A stretch of 64,000 nt of DNA from Ursus arctos (Eukaryota; Chordata; Mammalia; Carnivora; Ursidae): contig NW_026622786.1 of the NCBI RefSeq assembly GCF_023065955.2, positions 52,623,438-52,687,437 on the forward strand. Direction: 5' to 3'. This document shows positions 45,790-56,139 of this stretch, piece after piece (the stretch's first letter is position 1; each line of letters opens with the position of its first letter). The notes below the pieces were generated by a model. It was not told where the DNA came from. It saw only the letters and a list, made by a program, of their open reading frames with translations, and made no database searches. The position numbers were made by a program, and so were the translations under genes.

Positions 45790-46740
45790 AGGTGTGTAGA
45801 ATCATTAATGGGGTTCACAAAGGTCAAGCTCTGTCTCCTTCCAGGCACGGGGCAGGGTTGAAGCTCCCCACATTCCACAGACTTTTCCAGAGGCAGCCAC
45901 TGTTAACTATTTAACATATACCTTTCCAGACCTTTCTTCTACATTTCCACATATGAATAAATACAAGTAAAAAATATCACAAGAAAATATCTAGAAATAT
46001 TAGCCAAATTCCTGCCTTGCCATAACTCTCCAATTCCAACATCTTGGCTCTTTGTGCTCACTGCCATGGTGAGAGAAGGAAGACAAAAAACAAGTATATG
46101 GATTGTGAGGGTCTTTCCCTGGCTTTGCTTTTCAAAAGTCTTGAACCCTTGGAATGAGGATGAATCCCAGCATATACAAAGCCTTTGGAAAAACATAATA
46201 AGAAAAGTAGATTTGAGGACAGAGGAATGTCCCACGAGTCACTCTCCCACCTTGGGTATTATTCCTCTGGGAGACTGAAAGAAAATGGTGACTATAGGTA
46301 TTGGAGGGTTGTGAAATGAAGGGCTCAGTGACCTGTCTCTGAGGCAATATCCTGAGAAGTTGCCTTTAGACAGTTTCTCAGACACTCTAGTGCTCTGGTA
46401 GGGAGCAAAAGCAGCAAAATGAGTCCTGGGCCTGAAGAATGATTTCTGTGCCCATGGGCAGGGTGAAGTAGAAGGGAGAACCTCTGGCACTGACAGGACA
46501 GGAACACCTGTGCAAACTGGATGACCAAGCATCAGACAGGAAGATGAATATCTCATCAGATGCCTGTGTTGACATATGACCTGAAGTACTAGATGTGGAC
46601 TGACTGCTGTCTCCTTGACTGTATCCTTGGAATTCAGATGCAGACCTGCAGAAAACTCCAAATTCACTGACAATGTATCTACAAAGTTGATAAGGTGGGG
46701 ATTCAAAACAGAAATTAGACTAAACTATATAATAATAATA
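45790..46740. other. No gene recognised; several overlapping open frames
   Basis: Minus-strand frames at 46,239-46,706 (155 codons) and 45,939-46,235 show no recognisable domain, signal or splice pattern. The stretch is not low-complexity, so a spliced exon cannot be fully excluded, but nothing supports one. Confidence 0.35.
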
Positions 46741-46756
46741 AAAGTTCTCTCTCTCT

Positions 46757-46982
46757 TTTTTTAAGATTTTATTTATTTATTCTAGAGAGAGAGAGCATGA
46801 GTGGGGGAGGAAGGGGGAGGGCAGAGGGAGAGGGAGAAGCAGGTTCCCCGCTGAGCGAGGAGCCTGACACAGGGCTTGATCCCAGGAGGAGCCTGGCTCA
46901 GGGCTCAAGCCCAGGATTCCAGGATCCTGACCTGAGCCAAAGGCAGACAGAAGCTTAACAGACGGAGCCACCCAGGCACCCC
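46757..46982 (-). mobile_element. Can-SINE, antisense
   Basis: T-rich tail at 46,757-46,781, head end 'gagccacccaggcacccc' at 46,965-46,982. The middle shows a partial internal repeat of 'cagggcttgatcccagga' / 'cagggctcaagcccagga' at 46,870-46,917. Confidence 0.9.
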
Positions 46983-46999
46983 GAGAACTTCTATTTCTT

Positions 47000-48080
47000 A
47001 TACACCTGAGTTATGGACTTACTATCCACCACATGCACACACAGTATTTTTTACATAAATGGCATCATAATTTACATATTGTTCATATTTTTCATTAACA
47101 ATATATATGAAAGATTTTCCAATGCCTAGTAATCCATAAAAGTATAGATTATGATCTATTATTTATTACTTAACCATATCCTTACTATAAGATATGTAGG
47201 TTGTTTCCAGTTTTTGCTCTTCCAATCAAGACTTCAGTGGCTATCCTTCATATATATAACATGTGCACATATGTATTTCTATAGAATAGATTCCTTATTC
47301 CTTGAAATGAGATAAGAGGGTCAAAGGAATATGAATTTTTAATTTGATACATCCTGGCAATTTGCCTTACAAAATAACTCTATCAATTTATATATCTTGT
47401 GACAGCATATGAGTTTACCTTTACGTTACAACCTCACAATCCTGAATTTTATTAGTATTTTTAATTTTGAGAGTTTGATAGTTAAAAATGGTTTACATTG
47501 TTCTCTTTATTTCTCTAAATGAGAGGTTTAAACAGCTTTCACATGTTTATTTACCATTTGTGTTTCTTTTGTGTATTATCTGTTCATATCTTTCACCCAT
47601 TTTTCTATTGAGTTTCTCTCTTACTGATTTATAGGATCCTTTATCCATTAGGATATCAATATTCTCCCTATTATATATACTGTAAAATTTTCCTCCACAT
47701 TAGTCACTTTTCTTTTAATTCTTTCAGATTTTTTTAACTTACTTTAGAGAGAGAGAGCACATGAGTGGGAGGGGCAGAGGGAGAAAGAGAGAGAATCCTA
47801 AGCAGACTTCACGCTGAGTGTGGAGCCCAACATGGGGCTCAGTCTCACGGCTCTGAGATCACGACCTGAGCCAAAACCAAGAGTCAGATGCTTAAGTGAC
47901 TGTGCCACCCGGAGTCCCTTCTTTTAATTCTTTAGAGTATCTTCCTGTACATAAAATTTAAGTCTTTATTATAGCCAAGGCTCTTAATCTTATTTTATGA
48001 ATGCCTTTACACTTCAGTATTATAAAACTAAACTTTATATTTTCTTTTAATACTATTATAGATTTTAATAGTTAGGTCAA
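47000..48080 (-). mobile_element. Old L1 relic, antisense, split by a SINE
   Basis: 'taggttgtttccagtttttg' at 47,198 and 'atctttcacccatttttcta' at about 47,590 are antisense ORF2 landmarks. Heavily decayed; it resumes after the SINE at 47,919. Confidence 0.6.
47728..47918 (-). mobile_element. Can-SINE, antisense
   Basis: Target repeat ttcttttaattctttcag (47,710-47,727) and ttcttttaattctttag (47,919-47,935), one base apart. Head end reads 'ctgtgccacccggagtccc'. Confidence 0.93.
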
Positions 48081-48109
48081 CTTAAACCATACTTTTCAAA
48101 ATTTCCAAT

Positions 48110-48560
48110 GGACTCTGTTTACCAAGTTTTTCCCTCATATCAGGCCCTGTGGCAGGCTGGCCCCCACCCTGCTTGAGTGCTTGCTCAGAATGTGCAGTGT
48201 GATAAGGGCAAAAGTAGAAGCAGTACAAAGCAGTACGGGAATATTCAGAGGAGGAGTTTAGAGAAGCCTGCATGGACAAGGTGATGTGAGCTGGACGAAA
48301 GGTAAAGGAAGGTTTGACACGCAGAGAAGAGAAGAAGAAACACTTCAGGAAAATGGAATAGCATACACAAAGACACAGAGGCCCAAAAGAGCAAGGCATG
48401 TTTGAAGAATGATGCGGCCATATCTTAGTTTACAATAGCTTGAGTATAGGGCTCATTGGGATGTGGCAAGAGATGTAGCTGGAAAGTTAGGACCAGATTG
48501 CAAAGGGCCTTGAAAAATGTGCACTACTTCATGAAGTTCTGAGTCATCATTGAGCCCGGG
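48110..48560 (-). repeat. Probable L2 relic, antisense
   Basis: 'ggcctgtggcaggctgg'-like start, 'gagcaaggcatgtttgaaga' and 'ttgcaaagggccttgaaaaa' match antisense L2 3' regions loosely. Confidence 0.5.
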
Positions 48561-48569
48561 GTTCAATGA

Positions 48570-49830
48570 ACTACCACGGATAATCTGAGAGTTGGGAATG
48601 GGTGAGGATATAATGAAATAAGATTGGCCAAGAGTTGATAAGTGTTGAAGATGGATGGTGGTTACATGGGATGCATTGAACCATTCTCTCTCTCTACCAA
48701 TACATATGTTTGGAAATTTTCATAATACAAATTTGAAACAAAAAAAATTGTCATCTTACACAAGATCATTATTTGGTGTAAAATAAGATTGGAGGGTTTT
48801 TGTTGTCATTGTCATTGTTAACAGCATTGCTGAGTTTAAAAAAAAACCAAGGTTATAGATTAGTAAACTATGATTGCATTTATGGTAAGTAGAGAGATAC
48901 TCAGAAAACTGGGAACCAAGATATTAGTAGAGTTCACCCTCTAGGTTAAAGAATTATGGGCACTATTTTTTATTTTTCCATATTATGTGAATGTTATATA
49001 TCAATTTGTCTTGTTCATAAATTAGAAGAACAGATTTCCACTTAGCAAAAAAGTTAAACATCCAATTATAGAAGAATAGATATGTCCACGTGTGAAGCTA
49101 CTAAAAACAGTATTTAGGAAGAAAATATGTTAATATATGGAAATTCTTTCCCTATAACGCCAACAAGAAAAAGGGATATAAATCCATAATAATTATCATT
49201 ACAACTCTATGTAAGGAAAATGCATACACAGGTGAAAAGAAATTCGAATGACATTACCAAACTATCAACAATGGCTATACTTGGGCAATGGGACTATTAT
49301 TAGTTTATACCCCACCCCATTTTTCTTTACTAAGCACATATCTCTTCTATAATTTTTTAAAATGTAAAATCAAAAGCAAAAACAAAACCTCACATCGCTC
49401 TTTGAACTGTCTTTTTGGCTCCAGAAAAAATGTAACCAAGGAATAAGCGGCAGAGCATTAAAAAAGAAAAACACTTCAGGATAACTGTAAAATAAGAAAT
49501 TTTCTTCCTTTTTCCAGTTTTGGCTAACTGGCATATCCCCTTTTAGGCATTTGAGAAGTACAGACTTCTAACAGACAAATCTAAAAAGTTATTAGATAAT
49601 CTTATGTTAATATATTACAATGTAATCCTGATTAACAGTCTCATTTTTCTCAGACATAATACTTAATAAATATAATTGAACTCTTTTATAGTTGTCCATA
49701 ACTTAAATGCAGATGTGCAATAGCAGAAAACACACCTCCTTTTCACGTATTCATGGAGAGTCCCAAAACTTGACAAAAAAGTTCAAAAGTTCCAAAAAGT
49801 AGAATACAAAAAAACATTTTTACCACAGTG
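48570..49830. other. No gene recognised
   Basis: AT-rich DNA, probably containing unassignable old repeat sequence; no supported coding frame. Confidence 0.4.
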
Positions 49831-49900
49831 AAATGCCAGAAATATCAAAAATTTTTAAATCAAAAGTGCTTTCACATAGAAATTTAAAAGAAGAACTATG

Positions 49901-50078
49901 GGGGCGCCTGGGTAGCGCAGTCGTTAAAGCGTCTGCCTTCGGCCCAGGGCGTGATTCCGGCGTTCCAGGATCGAGTCCCACATTGGGCTCCTCCGCTGGG
50001 AGCCTGCTTCTTCCTCTCTCGCCTGCTGTGTTCCCTCTCTCGCTGGCTGTCTCTCTGTCACATAAATAAATAAAATCT

Positions 50079-50109
<31 letters not shown>

Positions 50110-50113
50110 AACT
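49901..50113 (+). mobile_element. Can-SINE with (AAAT)n tail
   Basis: Exact target repeat aaaagaagaactatg at 49,886-49,900 and 50,114-50,128. The body lacks about 10 bases in the pyrimidine block. The tail has about nine AAAT units. Confidence 0.96.
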
Positions 50114-50128
50114 AAAAGAAGAACTATG

Positions 50129-50678
50129 AAACAGCCTTTGTGTAAAAGAACTACACAAAATGAAACTGAAGAATTTCTAAGGCTGTTATAAAGAAAAATG
50201 TTACATTTGAGAATTTGTGATATACAATAATCGCATGAAAATTCAGAGCCTTTAATTCACATAAAAATGATACAATGAATATAAATGAAAAGGCTAGAAA
50301 AAGCCAAGCTGACCCAAAAGAAAGCACAAGGAAGCAAATAATAAAGATAAAAACAGAAATCAATGGAATATAATATAGTCATGTAATTAAAACGTCTTAG
50401 GAAAAAATCAATGGAAGAGACGTACTGAACTTCTGAAACAGGGAATTTAAGAATTTCTATTTAATGGAGAAACATGAGAGGCATTCCTTCTAAGGTCAGG
50501 AACAAGGTAAGGGTGCCACTGTCTCCACTACTATTCAACAGTGTGTTGAAAATATTAGCCAATTCGGTCAGGCAAGAGAAAACAATTAGAATTAAGAAGT
50601 GGAAAATGAGTAAAACTATGTGCAGATATTATATGCATAAGGCCCATGAGAATCAATGCTATAACAAAGAAATAATTT
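50129..50678 (+). mobile_element. Old L1 ORF2 fragment
   Basis: 'aaagcacaaggaagcaaata', 'gtcaggaacaaggtaagggt' and 'attcaacagtgtgttgaaaa' follow the reverse-transcriptase part of L1 ORF2 with broken frame. Confidence 0.75.
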
Positions 50679-50694
50679 AAAAATTCCTTAACAT

Positions 50695-50913
50695 GGGATA
50701 GGCTGGATAGGTATTAAGGAGGGCACATACTGCATGGTGCTGGGTGTTATATGCAAATAATGAAACATGGAACATTGCACCAAAAACTGGGGATGTACTG
50801 TATGGTGACTAATATAACAAAATAAAAATTATATTTAAAAAAAGGGGAAAAAGTGGCAATAAAAATACTACACTATTAATAAATAAATAAATAGCTCTAT
50901 AACACAAGTAAAA
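50695..50913 (+). mobile_element. Short L1 3' end with probable 3' transduction
   Basis: Exact target repeat aaaaattccttaacat at 50,679-50,694 and 50,914-50,929 defines the insert. 50,695 to about 50,843 is the carnivore L1 3' end (same as the copy at 1-800). It is followed by about 65 bases of non-L1 DNA with AATAAA at 50,878 and a final A-run from 50,911. Reading through the L1 polyadenylation signal into flanking DNA explains this arrangement. Confidence 0.85.
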
Positions 50914-50929
50914 AAAAATTCCTTAACAT

Positions 50930-51463
50930 AGAATATAAAACTGGCATACAAAAATTAATAGCCAACTGCCAGTCAGCCAACTGGTACCCATGGTCAAGAA
51001 AATAAGGAGCTAGCACTAGAATGTAAATCAACTAGATCACCAAACACACTATTTAACTGGCAGTTGTTTAAAAAGAAAAATGTCCTAGCTTCTGAAGAAC
51101 ACAATGAGTTGATTTACAAGACATTAGGAGTAGCACCTGGATAAAGCAAATAAGTAAATATATTATTAATAAACACCCAGATTTTCAGTGTAAGAAGAAA
51201 GATATAAAATAAAAAAGAGTATGGAAAAATTTTGTAATGCTCAAGTTTGAATTAGAACTAGCAGTATGAACTTATAACTTAAATATATACTTAATATATA
51301 TGTAATTTATATTAATTTAAACATTTTAATATATGTTAAATGTTATATATAATAAATGTTATATAAATAGATATAAAATGTAATAAATGTTAAATGTTAA
51401 AACATAATTTAAACATATATGTTTCTTAACATGTCATCACAATAACAAGGAGCACACCTGGTG
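50930..51463. other. No gene recognised; AT-rich with TATA-like repeats
   Basis: Very AT-rich, with a degenerate ATATATTTAA/TAAATGTTA array at about 51,280-51,425. Confidence 0.45.
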
Positions 51464-51500
51464 CTATCTTAGTAATTTTTGCAAAAGAATGAAACTGAAT

Positions 51501-51590
51501 GACTTTTTAGTACCATAAACAATAAATACACTCATAATGGATTATGGACTTTTTAGTACCATAAACAATAAATACACTCATAATGGATTA
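51501..51590 (+). repeat. 46-base tandem duplication inside L1
   Basis: Copy 1 at 51,501-51,546 and copy 2 at 51,547-51,590 are identical over 44 bases ('gactttttagtaccataaac...ggatta'). Only one copy is expected in L1 ORF2. Confidence 0.97.
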
Positions 51591-51710
51591 AAGATCTAAA
51601 GTGAGACCTAAAACCATAAAACTCCTAGAAGAAAACACAGGCAGTAATTTCTTTTCATTGGCCATAGAAACATTTTTCTTTTTTTTTTTTTTCTATAGAA
51701 ACATTTTCTA

Positions 51711-51907
51711 GGGCACCTGGGTGGCTCAGTCAGTTAAGCATCTGCCTTTGGCTCAGGTCATGATCTCAGAGTCTTGGGATCAAGCCCCTCATCAGGCTCC
51801 CTTTAGGGAACTTGCTTCTCCCTCTCCCTCTGCCACTCCCCCTGCTTGTGCTCTCTCTGTCAAATAAGTAAATAAAAAATATTTAAAAAAAAAAAGAAGA
51901 AGAAGAA
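51711..51907 (+). mobile_element. Can-SINE in L1
   Basis: GGGCACCTGGGTGGCTCAGT head, older-form body, AAG-rich tail at 51,893-51,910. Target repeats gaaacattttctag (51,698-51,711) and gaaacatttttctag (51,908-51,922). A third copy of this site precedes a T-run at 51,677-51,692. Confidence 0.94.
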
Positions 51908-52305
51908 GAAACATTTTTCTAGATAGGTCTCCTGAGGTGAGGGAAACAAAAGCAAAATCAAACTCTTGGGACTACATCAAAGTAAAAATCTTTTGAACAG
52001 TGAAGAAACCCATCAACAAAACAAAAAGGCCGAATGGGAGAAGATTATTTGCAAATGATATATCTAATGAGGAGTTAATATCCAAAATATATAAAGAACT
52101 TACACAAATTAACACCAAAAAACCCCAAATAATCCAATTAAAAAGAGGCAGAGGTCCTGGATAGACATTTTTCCAAAGAAAACAGATTTGGCCAGCACAC
52201 ACATGAAAAGATGCTCAACATCACTCATCATCAGGGAAATGCAAATCAAAACCACAGTGAGGTATCACCTCACACCTGTCAGAAAGGCTAAAATCAAAAA
52301 CACAA

Positions 52306-52495
52306 GGGGCGTCTGGGTGGCTCAGTTGTTAAGCGTCTGCCTTCGGCTCAGGGCGTGATCCTGGCGTTCTGGGATCAAGCCCCACATCAGGCTCCTCCGC
52401 TGGGAGCCTGCTTCTTCCTCTCCCACTCCCCCTGCTTGTGTTCCCTCTCTCGCTGGCTGTCTCTCTCTGTCAAATAAATAAATAAAATATTAAAA
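52306..52495 (+). mobile_element. Can-SINE, arctoid/ursid-like, in L1
   Basis: GGGGCGTCTGGGTGGCTCAG head. Target repeat aaaaacacaa at 52,296-52,305 and 52,501-52,510. L1 sequence is continuous across it. Confidence 0.95.
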
Positions 52496-52775
52496 AAAAA
52501 AAAAACACAAGAAGTAACAAGTGTTGGAGAGGATGTGGAGAAAAAGGAATCCTCATGCACTGATGGTGGGAATGCAAATTGGTGCAGCCACTGTGGAAAC
52601 GGAGGTTCCTCAAAAAATTAAAAATGAAATTACCATATGATCCAGTAATTCCACTACTGGATATTTACCTGAAGAAAACAAAAATGTTAATTTGAAAAGA
52701 TATGTGAACCCCTATGTTTATTGCAGCATTATTTATATTAGCCAAGATATGGAAATGTCCATCGGTAGATTATTG

Positions 52776-52777
<2 letters not shown>

Positions 52778-52820
<43 letters not shown>
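52778..52820. repeat. (CA)n microsatellite inside L1 ORF2
   Basis: About 21 CA units where L1 normally has a short 'tatacaca' stretch before 'ggaatattactcagcc', so it grew within the L1 copy. Confidence 0.95.
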
Positions 52821-52822
<2 letters not shown>

Positions 52823-53714
52823 AATATTACTCAGCCATAAAAAAGAATAGATCTTACCATTTCCTAGAGGGTATAATGCTAAGTGAAATAAGTCAGACAG
52901 AGAGAGACTGATACCGTATGATTTCACTCATATGTGGAACTTAAGAAACAAACAAATGAACAAAGAAAAAAGAGACAAAAAACAAAAAACAAAAAACACA
53001 ACCCCACACTCTTAAATACAGAGAACGAACTGGCGGTTGCCAGAGGGGAGGTGGCTGGAGGCATGGGTGAAGTTGATAAAGGGGATTAAGAGTACACTTA
53101 TTATTATGAGCACTGAGTAATGTACAGAACTGTTGAATCATTGTACACCTACACTAATAAAGTCTGTATATTAATTATACTTCAATATAAAAAAACAAAA
53201 AATAAAAAGCAGAAAAAAATATATATACTTCTTGATTCTGTCTAATGTCACTAAAATAACAATGAGCACACCTGGTACCAAGATCTCTGTGGTTTCATCA
53301 TACCCTGCCAAAAGAAACTAGAGCTCTGCAGAGAAATGGCTAATACCAGGTCTTAGAAGGGAAATTTCAAGATGTCTCTGAGATCTTATGCTAAAAATCA
53401 AGTAAGTGTTCAAACGCTGATGGAGCCATATCAAAAAGAAACAAGGACAACTTGAAGATGATCCTACTTGCCAAATCTGGGACAATTTGAGAATGAGAAA
53501 GAATAACTATTAGGGCTAAAAAATAATTTCAGCAAGGTGTCAGGGTACAAAATCAATATACAAAAACCAACTGTATGTCTATACACTAGCAATGAACAAT
53601 CTGAAAATATTAAGGAAATAATTCCATTTACAATTGCATCAAAAGAACAAAATACTGAGGAATAAAAATGTTAAAAGTGTACAAGACTTACACAGTAAAA
53701 ATCACAAAATATCA

Positions 53715-53914
53715 GGGTGCCTGGGTGTCTTGGTCGGTTGAGCATCCCACTCTTGATTTCAGCTCAGGTCATGATCTCAGGGTCACGAGATTGAGCCCTG
53801 CATCAGGCTCCTCACTCAGCACAGTCTGCTAGAGATTCTCTCTCTCCCTCTACCCCTCCCCCACTCATGCTCTCTCTCTGGCTTCTCTCTCAAAATAAAT
53901 AAATAATCTTTTTT
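53715..53914 (+). mobile_element. Can-SINE in L1
   Basis: Exact 18-base target repeat aaaaatcacaaaatatca at 53,697-53,714 and 53,915-53,932. Older-form body. Confidence 0.95.
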
Positions 53915-54119
53915 AAAAATCACAAAATATCACTAAAAGAAATTGAAGAAGAATTAAATAAATAGAAACATATCACCTGTTCATGGATTGGAAGAATATA
54001 TATTGATAAGATGGCAATATTCCCCAAATGTATCTACACATTAAACCACAAACCCTATCAAAATCCCACCTGTATTTTTTGCAGAAATTGACAAGGACAA
54101 GCTGATTCTAAAATACATA

Positions 54120-54330
54120 TGGAGGGGTGCCTGGGTGGCTCAGTCGGTTGAGCTTCTGACTCTTGATTTTGGCTCAGGTCATGATCTCAGAGTCCTGGGA
54201 TAGAGCCCTAGGTCAGGCTCCATGCTGGGCGTGGAGCCTGCTTGAGATTGTCTTTCCCCCCCACCAGCACCCCGCTCTGTCTCTCTCAAATAAATCTTTA
54301 AAAATAAAATAATAAAATAAAATATAATAC
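54120..54330 (+). mobile_element. Can-SINE in L1
   Basis: GGGGTGCCTGGGTGGCTCAG at 54,124. Target repeat aaaatacata at 54,110-54,119 and 54,331-54,340. AAAT-type tail. Confidence 0.93.
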
Positions 54331-54833
54331 AAAATACATACCGAAATGCAAGGGACCCAGAAGAGCGAAAACATTCTTGAAAGAGAACAAATTTGGAGAA
54401 CTCACATTTTCTATTTCAAAAGTTACGACAAAGCTACAATAATCAAGACTGTGTAGTACTAGTATTAGGATAGATGTACAGATCAATGGTATAGAATTAA
54501 GAATCCAGAAATAAAACCATATATGTATGGCCAGTTGATTTTCAACCATATTATGAAGACAATTCAATAGAATAAGAATAGTCATTCCAACTAATGGTGC
54601 TGGGACATCTGTATATCATGCAAAAGAATTATTGGACCTCCTGCCTCACACCATATACGAAAATTAACTCAAATTAGGTTAAAGACCTAAATGTAAGAAC
54701 TATAAAATACTTGTAAGACAGTATAGATGTAAATCTTTGTGACTATGGATTAAGTAATTTCTTAAATATGACACCAGAAATACAACAAACAAAAAAAGTA
54801 GGTAAATTGGACTTCATCAAAATCAAAAAATTT

Positions 54834-55013
54834 GGGGGTACTTGGATGGATCAGTCAGTTAAGCGCCTGATTTCAGCTCAGGTAATGGTCTTGGGGTCCT
54901 GGGATTGAACTCTGTGTTGGGCTCCCTGCTCAGCAGGAAGTCTGCTTTTCCTCTCCCTCTGCCCCTCCCCCTGCTTATTCTCTCTCTCTCTCAAATAAGT
55001 AAAATCTTTTAAA
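54834..55013 (+). mobile_element. Can-SINE in L1, older and diverged
   Basis: Head diverged (gggggtacttggatggatc). Imperfect target repeats: aaaatcaaaaaatt before and gaaattaaaaactt after. Confidence 0.88.
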
Positions 55014-55911
55014 GAAATTAAAAACTTTTGCGTTTCAAAGGACACTATCACAGCAGTGACAAACCACATAATGGGGAAAATATTGCAAATCTTAGATCTG
55101 AAAAGAGTCTAGTATACAGTATAAAGAACTCTTAAAACACAACAATAAAAAGATAATCCAGTTTAAAAATGGACAAAGGATTTAAATAGATATTTTTCAA
55201 AAAAAGATACACAAATGGTCAATAATGAAATATGAAAAGATGCTTGACATCACTAGGAAAATATATATCAAAATCACAATGGGATACCACTTCACATCCA
55301 CAAGGATGGCTATAATCAAAAGGACCCAAAAGCAAGTGTTGACAAGGACGTGAAAAAACTGGAACTCACATTCATTGCTGGTGGGAATGTAAAATAGTGC
55401 AACCACTTTGGAAAATGGTTTGGCTGTTCCTCAAAAAGTTAAATATAGGGTTACCATATGACCCAGTAAGTTGACTCTTAGCTATATACTCAAGAGAATT
55501 AAGAACATATATGCACACAAAAACTTGTACACAAATGTTCATAGCAGCATTATTCATAATGGCCAAAAAGTGGAAAACACACCAAGTGTTCATCAGTTGG
55601 TGAATGAAAAAACAAAATGTTGTATAACCACACAACAGAATATTACTCAGCTATAAAAAGGAATGAAGTATTGATCTATGCTACAGAATGGATGAGCCTT
55701 GAAATGATACTAAGTGGAAAAGCCAATCACAAAAAGCCACTTACATGATTCCATTTATACGAAATGTCCAGAATTGGCAAATCCATGGATAGAATGTATA
55801 TTAGTGGTTGCCAGACACTGGGGAAAGGAATTAAGAGATCAATAAATAGCCAATACTTTTCTTGAACTTGAGAAATTTCCCCCAACTTTGTATTTAGAAA
55901 AGTTTCTACAT

Positions 55912-56116
55912 GGGGCACCTGGGTGGCTCAGTTGTTAAGCATCTGCCTTCAGCTCAGGGTGTGATCCCAGGGTCCTGGGATCAAGCCCCACATCGGGCTC
56001 CCTGGTCCGTTGAGCGCCAGCTTCTTCCTCTCCCACTCCCCCTGCTTGTGTTCCCTCTCTTGCTGGCTGTCTCTCTCTCTCTGACAAATAAATAAATGAA
56101 GTCTTTAAAAGAAAAA
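55912..56116 (+). mobile_element. Can-SINE
   Basis: GGGGCACCTGGGTGGCTCAG at 55,912; target repeat aaaagtttctac before (ending 55,909) and at 56,117-56,128. Confidence 0.94.
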
Positions 56117-56139
56117 AAAGTTTCTACCTACATAAAAGA

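Larger units (their letters stand above)
51464..53243 (+). mobile_element. L1 fragment: ORF2 C-terminal part and 3' end, hit by two SINEs
   Basis: Starts in ORF2 ('tgcaaaagaatgaaactgaa' at 51,480), continues through 'gaagaaaacacaggcagtaa', 'aggatgtggagaaaaagga' and 'gaatattactcagccataaa', and ends with the L1 3' UTR ('gagcactgagtaatgtacag') and A-rich tail at 53,185-53,215. SINEs sit at 51,711 and 52,306 and a CA microsatellite has grown at 52,778. Flanks share a 32-base similar sequence, a possible long target duplication. Confidence 0.88.
53530..55905 (+). mobile_element. Old L1 ORF2 fragment carrying three SINEs
   Basis: ORF2 sequence runs in order through 'gggtacaaaatcaatataca', 'gaatatatattgataagatg', 'gacaaagctacaataatcaa', 'ttatgacagcaaccaaa'-like and 'ggatgagccttgaaatgata', to about 55,830. 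SINEs interrupt at 53,715, 54,120 and 54,834. Many stops. Confidence 0.88.

Noticed and set aside
46239..46706. 155-codon minus-strand frame as a gene
   Set aside because: No recognised domain, no splice context, several overlapping frames of similar quality.
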